Below, in pieces: positions 45,714-53,229 of a DNA stretch of 64,000 nt. The notes beneath the pieces are model-generated. The model was not told where the DNA came from. It was given only the letters and a program-made list of their open reading frames with translations, and searched no databases. The stretch lies in contig NZ_JACMYO010000003.1 in the NCBI RefSeq assembly GCF_020889685.1, forward strand, positions 52,669 to 116,668, read 5' to 3'. The stretch comes from Bradyrhizobium oropedii (GTDB taxonomy: Bacteria; Pseudomonadota; Alphaproteobacteria; Rhizobiales; Xanthobacteraceae). Numbering within the stretch: the stretch's first letter is position 1; the number at the start of each line of letters is the position of its first letter. A program made the translations under genes and the position numbers.

Positions 45714-46757
45714 ATGTTCGGTCTCCGCTTCATCAAGGCCCAGCCGACCACCTATCTCATGAAATACCGCCGCGGTGCGGTGACCCAGCAAGGCGCCGGC
45801 CTGTCCGGCTTCTACTACGGGCCGGTCACCTCGCTGGTCGCGGTGCCGATCGGCAGCCGCGACGCCGCCTTCATCTTCCAGCAGATCGCACGCGACTTTC
45901 AGGCGCTGACCATTCAGGGCCATGTCACCTACCGGATCAGCGAGCCGCAGAAGGCCGCCGCGATGCTCAACTTCACGCTCAAGGCCGACGGCAAGACCTA
46001 CGAATCCGACGATCCGGAAAAGCTGCCGCAGCGGATCCTGGCGACCGTCGAGGTGCTGGCGCAGCAGGCGGTCAAGGAACTCACCCTGAAGGAAGCGCTG
46101 CAGGCCGCCGACCGCATCGCCGGCCTGATCGAGAGCGGACTGCGCGGCCGCGCCGATATCGCCTCCCTCGGCCTCGAAGTCCTCGGCGTCTCGATCCGCG
46201 GCGTGAAGCCGACACCGGATACCGCCAAGGCGCTGGAGGCCGAAGCGCGCGAGGCGATCCTCAAGAGCGCGGACGAGGCCATCTTCGCACGGCGCAACTT
46301 TGCGGTGGAGCAGGAACGCGCCATCCGCGAGAGCGAACTCGACACCGAGATCGCGGTCGAGCAGAAGAAGCGTTCGATCCGGGAGACCCAGATGGACGCC
46401 GAAGCCAGCGTCGCGGCCAAGCAGGCCGAGCTGCGCGAGGCCGGCATGGTCGCCGACATCACGCTGGAGAGCAGGCGCAAGGATTTCGTCGGCCTCAACG
46501 CCGAAAACACCCGCACACTGGCGGATGCCGAGGCCTATCGGGTCGGTGCGCTGATGAAGATCTTCGAGGGCGTCGACACCCGCGTGATCCAGGCGCTGGC
46601 CTCAGCCGGCATGCAGCCGGGACAGCTGATCGCGCAGGCCTTCAGCGGCATCGCAGAGAAGGCCGAGAAGATCGGCCAGCTCAACGTCTCGCCCGATCTG
46701 CTCAACACGCTGCTGGACAAGCCCGCAGTGGAGGCTCCCCGTGCCCGCCGACAATGA
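45714..46757 (+). CDS. SPFH/Band 7 domain protein
   Basis: A 347-residue protein of the stomatin/prohibitin/flotillin fold. The SPFH domain covers about residues 1-185 (AQPTTYLMKYRRGAVTQQGA ... LGLEVLGVSIRGVKPTPDTA). A Glu/Lys/Ala-rich coiled coil follows from about 170-260, then a small C-terminal domain (GQLIAQAFSGIAEKAEKIGQ). There is no N-terminal membrane helix, unlike most family members, so it is probably cytoplasmic or peripherally bound. It overlaps the NAD-kinase-like gene by 17 bases. Oligomerisation is expected; the role is unknown. Confidence 0.88.
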   Translation: MFGLRFIKAQPTTYLMKYRRGAVTQQGAGLSGFYYGPVTSLVAVPIGSRDAAFIFQQIARDFQALTIQGHVTYRISEPQKAAAMLNFTLKADGKTYESDDPEKLPQRILATVEVLAQQAVKELTLKEALQAADRIAGLIESGLRGRADIASLGLEVLGVSIRGVKPTPDTAKALEAEAREAILKSADEAIFARRNFAVEQERAIRESELDTEIAVEQKKRSIRETQMDAEASVAAKQAELREAGMVADITLESRRKDFVGLNAENTRTLADAEAYRVGALMKIFEGVDTRVIQALASAGMQPGQLIAQAFSGIAEKAEKIGQLNVSPDLLNTLLDKPAVEAPRARRQ

Positions 46758-47676
46758 CCGCAAGATCGTCCTCGTCACCCGCAAGACGCGGCTCGAGGAG
46801 CTGATCGCAAAATACCTGACGGCGGCGCAGGCCCGGTTCTATGTCGAGCACCTCGGCGCCGACTTCTCCGACTACCAGCGCGAGCACGATGTCTACCAGG
46901 CCGAGCGCCGCGTCACCGTGCAGGCGCTGGAGCAATGGGGTCGCTACCAGATCATCGACCGGAGCTTCTTGCCGAACTTCATCTTCGGCCCGTCCGATAT
47001 CGTGGTGGCGCTCGGCCAGGACGGCGTGGTCGCCAACACGATGAAATATCTCGACGGCCATCCGCTGATCGGCGTCAATCCGGATGCCAAGCGCTACGAC
47101 GGCATCCTGCTGCCCTTCGTGCCGCGCGACATCCCTGCCCTGCTGCGCGAAGTCGCCGCCGAAAGGCGGGGCCACAAGGCGGTGACGATGGCCAAGGCCG
47201 AGCTGACCAACGGCCAGACGCTGTACGCGGTCAACGACCTCTTCATCGGCGCGCGCACGCACACGTCGGCCGTCTACGAGATCGCGCTCGCCGAGCAGAA
47301 AGAGCGACAGTCGTCGAGCGGCCTAATCGTGGCGACCGGCCTCGGTTCGACCGCCTGGTTCAAGAGCATCGTCACCGGATCGCACGCAATCGCCGGCGCC
47401 TTCGGGAGCGGTGGCGACAGCCCGCCCTATCTGCCGCAAGCCTGGGACGCCGGCGCGCTGCGCTTTGCCGTGCGCGAGCCGTTTCCGAGCCGCACCTCGC
47501 AGGTGACGCTTGTCTGCGGCAGCCTCGAGCGCGCCCAGCACCTCAACGTGCGCTCGTTGATGCCGGAGAACGGCGTTATCTTCTCTGACGGTATCGAGGC
47601 CGATCGGCTCGATTTCAATTCGGGGACCGAAGCGCAGATCACGGTCGCGGAGCGCGAAGGACGGCTGGTGGTGTGA
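46741..47676 (+). CDS. NAD kinase-like protein
   Basis: A 311-residue protein starting at GTG 46741, resembling ATP-NAD kinases, which make NADP. The family GGDG loop is present as GQDG (residues 92-95 in VALGQDGVVANTMKYL). The second and third motifs appear as LYAVNDLFIGARTHTSAVYE and SSGLIVATGLGSTAW (usual SDGLIVSTPTGSTAY). The changed first Gly leaves activity uncertain. Co-transcription with an SPFH gene and control by an NrtR-like protein point to NAD(P) homeostasis. Its 3' third is duplicated at 51744-52085. Confidence 0.8.
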   Translation: MPADNDRKIVLVTRKTRLEELIAKYLTAAQARFYVEHLGADFSDYQREHDVYQAERRVTVQALEQWGRYQIIDRSFLPNFIFGPSDIVVALGQDGVVANTMKYLDGHPLIGVNPDAKRYDGILLPFVPRDIPALLREVAAERRGHKAVTMAKAELTNGQTLYAVNDLFIGARTHTSAVYEIALAEQKERQSSSGLIVATGLGSTAWFKSIVTGSHAIAGAFGSGGDSPPYLPQAWDAGALRFAVREPFPSRTSQVTLVCGSLERAQHLNVRSLMPENGVIFSDGIEADRLDFNSGTEAQITVAEREGRLVV

Positions 47677-47882
47677 CGCCACCGCGAGCGTAGCGCAGTC
47701 ACTCCGGAACAGGATGCCGCTTGGCCAGCTGGTCGAGCGAGAGGTCGGCTTCCCGATCGGTCAGGGAAAAAACGGACGATCACGTCCTGACGGCCAAGCT
47801 GTCCCACGAGCCCGTCCGACGACCATTTCTGCGGCTCTGGTCCACGCAGACCTTCGACCCAAACGAAATACCACTGCGTCAT
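47335..47882 (+). repeat. Segmental duplication, copy 1
   Basis: This segment (3' third of the NAD-kinase-like gene plus a small minus-strand ORF) is repeated at 51744-52283. The coding parts align without gaps over 342 bases, and most protein positions are identical. Confidence 0.85.
47699..47882 (-). pseudogene. Small GYF_2-like ORF, frameshifted copy
   Basis: Starts at ATG 47882 (MTQWYFVWVEGLRGPEPQKW...) and matches the intact 60-residue copy at 52101-52283. After IVRF the frame is lost by one extra A in the six-A run at 47767-47772 (plus strand). With five, it reads on as SLTDREADLSLDQLAKRHPV and ends at a TGA (47699-47701). The span is 184 bases against 183 in the intact copy. Confidence 0.7.
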
Positions 47883-47909
47883 GGCAAGCGTCCGATGATC
47901 GGCATGGGT

Positions 47910-48608
47910 TCAAGATTGGCGCTTCACCGCGGCATCCGCAATGGCTGATTGCCCAAGGCGCGGTTCCGTCCCCGCCAGCAGCCGCTGAATGTTGGCGCGG
48001 TGGCGCGCGATCACGTAGATGCCGCCTGCAATCACCAGTAACCGGTAGGGCAACGGCTGCTCCAAGCCGCAGATAAGGGCGATCGCCGTCAACGCCGCGA
48101 ACATCGAACCAAGCGAGACAATCCGGAAGATTGCCAGCGTCGCAGCAAAGATGGCCGCAGCGCCCAACGCCACTGGCCAGGACAACGCCAGCAACACGCC
48201 GAGCCCGGTGGCTGCCGATTTTCCGCCTGAAAAATTCAGCCAGACCGAGCGGCCATGCCCCAGCAGCGCAGCCAGTCCGGCCAGGCCGACCGCCCAGGGC
48301 AGCCAGATTTGCAGGTCCCCCCCCGCCGGCGGCGCGAAGGACGGCCATGTCGTGAGTCGGGGATAAAACCAATCGGCAAAGACAATCGCGCCCGCACCTT
48401 TCAGCACATCGATCAGGAGAACCACCAATGCAGGCCATTTGCCCAAGGTCCGCAACACGTTGGTTGCGCCGGTGGATCTGGAGCCATGCTCCCTGATGTC
48501 GATGCCCCTGAGCAGTTTGCCCGCCAGATAGCCTGTCGGCGTCGAACCGAGGAGGTAAGCGATCGCCAATCCCGCAACACTCGCGATCCAGAACATCACG
48601 GCATCCAC
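47910..48608 (-). CDS. plsY: Glycerol-3-phosphate acyltransferase PlsY family protein
   Basis: A membrane enzyme that transfers acyl groups from acyl phosphate to glycerol-3-phosphate, the first step of phospholipid synthesis. The 232-residue protein has five or more membrane helices. The three family motifs are readable as LLGSTPTGYLAGKL, GSRSTGATNVLRTLGK and GHGRSVWLNFSGGKSAATGLG. It is likely a second PlsY, since the housekeeping copy is normally beside other genes. It lies downstream of the duplicated segment, on the opposite strand to the NAD-kinase-like gene. Confidence 0.88.
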   Translation of the reverse strand: MDAVMFWIASVAGLAIAYLLGSTPTGYLAGKLLRGIDIREHGSRSTGATNVLRTLGKWPALVVLLIDVLKGAGAIVFADWFYPRLTTWPSFAPPAGGDLQIWLPWAVGLAGLAALLGHGRSVWLNFSGGKSAATGLGVLLALSWPVALGAAAIFAATLAIFRIVSLGSMFAALTAIALICGLEQPLPYRLLVIAGGIYVIARHRANIQRLLAGTEPRLGQSAIADAAVKRQS

Positions 48609-48623
48609 CTCGACGCGCTCATG

Positions 48624-49076
48624 TCAGTACGGCCTGCCGTCCTTGTGCAGAAAGCGACCATCGGAGCTCGGACTCATCATGTCGATGTCCGAGCACGTGA
48701 TGACATCGGCGCGCGAGCGCGAGCCGACCTCGAGATAGGTGGCCGTCATCTGCGACCTGTTGATCATATGATGCCCGTTGCCGGAGTTTTTCGCAAACGT
48801 CGCGCAGTCGCCGGCGCGCAGCACCGCCTCGCCGCCGTCCTCCACCAGCACCACCTCGCCTGCGAGTACATAAACGAATTCGTCCTCGTCCGAATGCCAG
48901 TGGCGCTGGCTCGACCAATTGCCGGGCGGCAGCCGCATCAGATTGACGCCGAAGTCGACGAGCCCGCCGGCATCGCCAACACGCTGCCGCACCCGCTCGG
49001 CGCATGGCGCGGCGAACTCGGCCGGATAGCCGGTCCCCTTGCGTTCCGGCACCCTTGTCAGGTCGATCTTCGGCAT
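48624..49076 (-). CDS. Cupin-domain protein
   Basis: A 150-residue single-domain cupin starting at ATG 49076 (GGGGAAA upstream). Metal-site residues are in HWHSDEDEFVYVL (His, His, Glu of motif 1) and NGHHMINRS (His of motif 2). It is likely a small metal-binding enzyme or sensor; the substrate is unknown. It ends 15 bases before the PlsY start, so it may be co-transcribed. Confidence 0.85.
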   Translation of the reverse strand: MPKIDLTRVPERKGTGYPAEFAAPCAERVRQRVGDAGGLVDFGVNLMRLPPGNWSSQRHWHSDEDEFVYVLAGEVVLVEDGGEAVLRAGDCATFAKNSGNGHHMINRSQMTATYLEVGSRSRADVITCSDIDMMSPSSDGRFLHKDGRPY

Positions 49077-49169
49077 GGCAGTTTCCCCGGGCGACGGCAG
49101 CAAGCGAATGTGCGAATGGATGCGCCTATCGTACTGGAATGCCGGAATTGTGTCGCCATATCGCGCGCG

Positions 49170-49685
49170 TCAGCCGCGCCCGACCAGATCCTTCGCCATC
49201 AGGATGTCGTCATAGTAGCGGCCGTCGATCTTCAGCGCGTGCTGCTCCAGCCCATACGCGACAAAGCCCATGCTCTCGTAGAGCCGAACGGCAGGCTCGT
49301 TGCCCTTCACGACGATGAGTTGCACCAGCTCGACCGATTGCGCGGCGAGCTCGAGCGCGGCTTCGACCAGAAGGCGGCCGACACCGCCGCGCCGGGCCGC
49401 CTGGCGCACATACATGCCGACCAGCGCGCCCTTGTGCTGCCGCTTCGGCCCATCGGCCGCGACGAAGCCGACGATGCCGGCGAGTTCGCCACCCCGGAAC
49501 GCTCCGAGCATCACAGCGCCACGTGCGAGCCTCTCCGCAAACCAGGCGACGGGATGGGCGCTTTCCGTCTCATACGCACTGCCGAATGCCTCAGGGCTCA
49601 AGCGCAGCGCCTCGAGGCGGATGTCGCGATAGAGCGCAGCGTCCGCAGGGCTCAGGCGCCTGATCATGACAGGGGATGCGATCAT
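49170..49685 (-). CDS. GNAT family N-acetyltransferase
   Basis: A 171-residue protein with the GNAT fold, start ATG 49685. The acetyl-CoA-binding region is GMYVRQAARRGGVGRLLVEA (Q/RxxGxG/A), followed by LIVVKGNEPAVRLYESMGFV, the typical strand-helix end of the domain. The substrate is unknown. It reads in the same direction as the cupin gene. Confidence 0.88.
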   Translation of the reverse strand: MIASPVMIRRLSPADAALYRDIRLEALRLSPEAFGSAYETESAHPVAWFAERLARGAVMLGAFRGGELAGIVGFVAADGPKRQHKGALVGMYVRQAARRGGVGRLLVEAALELAAQSVELVQLIVVKGNEPAVRLYESMGFVAYGLEQHALKIDGRYYDDILMAKDLVGRG

Positions 49686-49934
49686 TGGGTCTCTTTCGGT
49701 CAGGACAAGCCGTACACGACGAATAATGGGTGCCGCGCCGTTCGTCACTCCCAATGGAGGTTCCCCGGACCAAACCCTATGACCCGCACAGGACCTCCGC
49801 CATGCCCCCGATCGTCAAGAGGAAGCGTAGAAAATTTGCCGCAGTCGTCTCACAACAATTGCCTGAAGATCTGATGCGAGCGACGGCAACCCCGACCAGA
49901 TGCGACCGACCGTGCGGAACAGGCGGAGACGGCA

Positions 49935-50369
49935 ATGAACAATCCGGAAGACAGCTGCCGCGACAGCGTCCAGGCCATCGTCGATTGCGTTTCTGACGTG
50001 ATGGACGGCGATTGGGGCGACCGGGACTGGGAGCAGATCGTGGTGAATTACGAAACGCTGCTTCATGTGCCAGACGAGGCCACCAGCGCGATTGCGTTCT
50101 CCGTCGCGCGCCGAAGGGACGGTCGTCATGAATGTGTCGACTTTCGCCTGTCCGATGCAGCAGAAGACGGCCTCGAACGCGTCAAGCGCGATATGCATGC
50201 CCAGAGCGGGACATACTGGACGACCTGCACTGTCACGATCGAGCGCGACGGACGTTACCGGTTCGACTATGGATACGGTGCTCCCTACCGCCTGTCGGGA
50301 AACGTCGACGACCGACGCTTTGCGGACTACCTGAAACGCTATCTTGCGGAGAAGAACGGGCGGCAGTGA
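49935..50369 (+). CDS. Hypothetical protein, possibly immunity-type (YezG-like)
   Basis: A 144-residue soluble acidic protein from ATG 49935, with no signal peptide. The C-terminal half, TYWTTCTVTIERDGRYRFDY followed by GYGAPYRLSGNVDDRRFADY, resembles the last strands of YezG/DUF600-type immunity proteins. I hold this only weakly, and an unrelated small protein is quite possible. It stands alone between genes on the opposite strand. Confidence 0.6.
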   Translation: MNNPEDSCRDSVQAIVDCVSDVMDGDWGDRDWEQIVVNYETLLHVPDEATSAIAFSVARRRDGRHECVDFRLSDAAEDGLERVKRDMHAQSGTYWTTCTVTIERDGRYRFDYGYGAPYRLSGNVDDRRFADYLKRYLAEKNGRQ

Positions 50370-50405
50370 CTGCCAGTTCAGGAGCGTTGCGTCGCCGATA
50401 CCGCG

Positions 50406-50909
50406 CTACTGACCCGGCACGACATTGACGTAGGCGTCGCCGCAATAGTGGTCCGGTTGGCTGCAATTGGCGAAGCGTTCTTCCACCACAAGCAAATAGG
50501 CGTTGTAGGCCCGGTCGGCGGGCGGCTCAAACCGCAGCTGAAGCTGGAGATCGTCGAACGATTGATTGGGCCCCAGCACGTCCGCCCCACCGGAGAGGTC
50601 CCGCGCATAGATCTCGGCCGTCTTGTATCCCTGAATATTCGGGCTGTTGCCTGCCTTCGGAGCCCGTGCCGCCCACAGCGAGATCCGGAGCGACCCCGAG
50701 GGCATGGTGCCCTGATTGTAGATGCTCTTGATGGAGAGGTCCGCATGTCCGGAGCCGAGCTTCAGTGACACCGCACCCTGAAAATCGATCTTCGAGTCGA
50801 GGATCGTCACCGCGCGCACGTCGGCCGGAGCCACCGTTAGCACTACTCCAATAAATGCGGCCGACAAGGCGTACCCGAGCTGCGCTTTTCGTTTCATGGC
50901 GACTGCCAT
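50406..50909 (-). CDS. Exported hypothetical protein
   Basis: A 167-residue protein with a signal peptide (KRKAQLGYALSAAFIGVVLT, cleavage after VRA about residue 33). The mature part is beta-rich (ILDSKIDFQGAVSLKLGSGH) with two Cys near the C-terminus (NCSQPDHYC) that may form a disulfide. No family is recognised. It reads in tandem with the next small exported protein, which ends 38 bases upstream. Confidence 0.7.
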   Translation of the reverse strand: MAVAMKRKAQLGYALSAAFIGVVLTVAPADVRAVTILDSKIDFQGAVSLKLGSGHADLSIKSIYNQGTMPSGSLRISLWAARAPKAGNSPNIQGYKTAEIYARDLSGGADVLGPNQSFDDLQLQLRFEPPADRAYNAYLLVVEERFANCSQPDHYCGDAYVNVVPGQ

Positions 50910-50947
50910 CTTTTGCTCACCGCAATCTCCGGGACATCATGCGGGGC

Positions 50948-51319
50948 TCAGCAAGTCCGGTCCGCCGAGAGCTTGTCGCACCATTCGAACGTGGTCTGGA
51001 GGTCGGTGGCGGAGAGCACCGTATGGCCGCGATTTCGCTCGTAGCCCATCGCCGGCCGGCCGTTCAGTTCGCCCGACCACCAGGCTCCGGCATTTCTGCC
51101 GAAGAAGCTGACTGCGATGCTTCCGAACGAAAATCGAAGGTCATGCTGCCCATCCGCCGCAACAGTATCGCTGACGCTGCATGGCTTCGGCTGCGCCGCG
51201 TCGAGCGCACAGAAGCCGGACCACGTCAGCGGCCCTTGCGCCGAGCTGCCGGCAGTCCCGGCTAGACTTGCGATCGCTGCGATCAATCCGGCCGTGATGC
51301 CCCGCACCGTTCGAGCCAT
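50948..51319 (-). CDS. Exported hypothetical protein
   Basis: A 123-residue protein with a clear signal peptide (MARTVRGITAGLIAAIASLA, cleavage after SSA). It has four Cys in the mature part (FCALD, KPCSVS, EWCDKL, and the terminal Cys), suggesting two disulfides in the periplasm. No family is recognised. It is likely in one unit with the exported protein just downstream. Confidence 0.7.
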   Translation of the reverse strand: MARTVRGITAGLIAAIASLAGTAGSSAQGPLTWSGFCALDAAQPKPCSVSDTVAADGQHDLRFSFGSIAVSFFGRNAGAWWSGELNGRPAMGYERNRGHTVLSATDLQTTFEWCDKLSADRTC

Positions 51320-51620
51320 TCTCTCGCCTCTTCCATTCCCGCGCCCGTCGTGGCGGTCAAAAATATGCGTCTCGTTGGGGCGGAATTGTGTTGCGGCTTG
51401 CCGCGTCGTCGATCGAGCTCATTCCTGCCGAGGGCCGGACCGGGTCTCAAGCCGCAGCGGGCCGTCCGTCCGCAGTGTGACGGTGCTAACATTCGAGCGC
51501 GCCACCAAAGCAGCATTCGGCGCAGCTTTATCCCTCGCGTGAAAACGCCTCCGGTTCACGGGGACGTGCCGAAATCCATGTTGGGAGCTCAGATCAAGAC
51601 CACGCAGCGAGGAGTCCTGG
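51320..51620. other. Intergenic region without a supported gene (301 bases)
   Basis: I see no convincing gene, tRNA or repeat. Short frames on both strands overlap one another. A minus-strand frame reading NVSTVTLRTDGPLRLETRSG looks mildly protein-like but has no start signal. Confidence 0.4.
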
Positions 51621-51735
51621 TCAGCCGCCTGGTCCGGACTGTGAGACGGCGAGCGTCGCAAGAATCGTCCGGTTGCTGATCTCGAGCTTACGGAAGATGT
51701 GATGCAAATGAACCTTGATGGTGCCGTCGGCCAAC
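51621..51735 (-). pseudogene. 3' fragment of a LuxR/NarL-type regulator gene
   Basis: The minus strand encodes DGTIKVHLHHIFRKLEISNR followed by TILATLAVSQSGPGG and a stop. This is the C-terminal HTH recognition region and tail of the regulator at 58848-59501 (DGTIKVHLHHIFRKLEIGNR, then TALATLAVS). Everything before it is missing, and the sequence changes abruptly at about 51736-51743 into NAD-kinase-like coding sequence. Confidence 0.8.
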
Positions 51736-51743
51736 CTTGATCG

Positions 51744-52085
51744 ACCGGCCTCGGTTCGACCGCCTGGTTCAGGAGCATCGTGACCGGATCGCTCGCGATC
51801 GCCGGCGCCTTCGGGAGCGGCAGCGACAGCCCGCCCTATCTGCCGCAAGCCTGGGACGGCGGCGCGCTGCGCTTTGCCGTGCGCGAGCCGTTTCCGAGCC
51901 GCACCTCGCAGGCGACGCTCGTCTGCGGCAACCTCGAGCGCGCCCAGCACCTCAACGTGCGCTCGCTGATGCCGGAGAACGGCGTCATCTTCTCTGACGG
52001 CATCGAGGCCGACCGGCTCGATTTCAATTCAGGGACCGAAGCGCAGATCACGGTCGCGGAGCGCGAAGGACAGCTAGTGGTGTGA
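51744..52085 (+). pseudogene. 3' fragment of the NAD-kinase-like gene
   Basis: In frame it reads TGLGSTAWF, then AIAGAFGSGSDSPPYLPQAW and on to LMPENGVIFSDGIEADRLDF and the same stop. It matches the last 114 residues of the gene at 46741-47676 with only a few changes. The N-terminal two thirds, including the GQDG loop, are absent, so it cannot be an active kinase. Confidence 0.85.
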
Positions 52086-52100
52086 CACCACAGTGCCGGT

Positions 52101-52283
52101 TCACTCCGGGATCGGATGCAGCCGGGCCAACTGATCGAGCGACAACCTTGCCTCGCGATCGCTCAAGGGAAAACGGACAATGATGTCCTGACGCGCCACC
52201 TGCCCCCACAGCGCGTCCGACGACCATTTCTGCGGCTCAGGCCCGCGCGGACCGTCGATCCAGATGAAATACCATTCCGCCAT
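52101..52283 (-). CDS. Small GYF_2/DUF4339-like protein
   Basis: An intact 60-residue protein from ATG 52283: MAEWYFIWIDGPRGPEPQKW, then SSDALWGQVARQDIIVRFPL and DREARLSLDQLARLHPIPE. The WYF...GPRGP opening resembles GYF_2 (DUF4339) modules, which bind Pro-rich peptides, but the protein is short and this is tentative. A frameshifted paralogue is at 47699-47882. Both lie just after an NAD-kinase-like 3' end on the opposite strand. Confidence 0.6.
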   Translation of the reverse strand: MAEWYFIWIDGPRGPEPQKWSSDALWGQVARQDIIVRFPLSDREARLSLDQLARLHPIPE

Positions 52284-52744
52284 GGCGGCCCGCTCCCTTG
52301 CCGCAAGACTGGTCCTTCGCCAGCCAATCCGCAACGCCCGAATTCGCGCCGCCGATCTTGTGGTTTGGAGAATGATAGAGTTGGACGCGCGAACAGCGTC
52401 CTGGGAGGGGCGCCGCTTCTGCTTTTCCGACAAGCACCGCTACGAAGCAATGCTGAAATTCGTTGCCTCACATCCAAAGTCGGCGCCGTTCAGCAGCGCT
52501 CGACGATCGCCCAGCAGTGCGAAAAGAGGGCCATCAGCGTGGAGGCCGAAGTCAGTCATACCTCACGCCATCTTACACCACACGGCCTGCAAACTTTCTG
52601 CTCAGACGTATTACTTAGAAAGACCCTAGGCACACTCTGAGCGGAAGCCGTATTTTCCTTCCCTTATCCGGGACCTGGCCGCCAGCTCGGTTAACCTGGC
52701 AGAGCTTCGTTTTCGCACTTTGACCCCATCTCCGAGGTCACTAC
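52284..52744. other. Intergenic region without a supported gene (461 bases)
   Basis: No family-like coding frame, tRNA or repeat was found. A plus-strand frame at 52264-52629 has no ribosome site and unlikely composition. The GC content falls toward the right, as across the following locus. Confidence 0.4.
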
Positions 52745-52978
52745 ATGACTCAAGGCCACATCTGGTACGTCTCCTTTGTTGATCAACGCGACGCTCCACC
52801 CGATAGGCATGCGCGAAGGACTGCGACGTTCGAATCCGAACTGGAAGCAAAGCAGTTCACGAGGACGCTGACGCAGGACCGGAGAGTCACGGGCCTTTCG
52901 GCCGGAACGATCAACCCGTACCAGCCAAAACGCGTCGTCGGATCTAGAGAAATCGGCCGATGGCTCGGCGACATTTAG
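52745..52978 (+). CDS. Conserved small hypothetical protein
   Basis: A 77-residue soluble protein from ATG 52745 with GAGG upstream. It has a compact alpha/beta character: HIWYVSFVDQRDAPPDRHAR, then ATFESELEAKQFTRTLTQDR and GTINPYQPKRVVG. The ending resembles small proteins I associate with Bradyrhizobium genomes, without known function. Confidence 0.6.
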   Translation: MTQGHIWYVSFVDQRDAPPDRHARRTATFESELEAKQFTRTLTQDRRVTGLSAGTINPYQPKRVVGSREIGRWLGDI

Positions 52979-53229
52979 TACCGCCATGCCGCATGGCCGC
53001 AATTCCCGCGACGGCTTGAGCAAATGACAGCAGGTGATGGCCGGTAGAAAAACTCGGTTCGAACGGTTCAGCTCCGCAGGACGGCCTGTAGCGCAGCGAC
53101 TGATGCGACCGGACAGGTAAGATAGCGAGCATTCCACGTCGAGGGATTGGCTTGAACCGTTCGGCTGGCCATGTCGCCAATTATAGAAACCCCGGCGTTG
53201 GTCTAAAAATGTCGCTCTTCGCCTTAGGC

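Larger units (their letters stand above)
51744..52283 (+). repeat. Segmental duplication, copy 2
   Basis: Second copy of 47335-47882. Homology ends abruptly on the left at the LuxR fragment and on the right just past the start codon of the small ORF. Confidence 0.85.

Noticed and set aside
52264..52629. 121-residue plus-strand ORF
   Set aside because: Overlaps the small GYF_2-like gene, lacks a ribosome site and has unnatural composition at its end.
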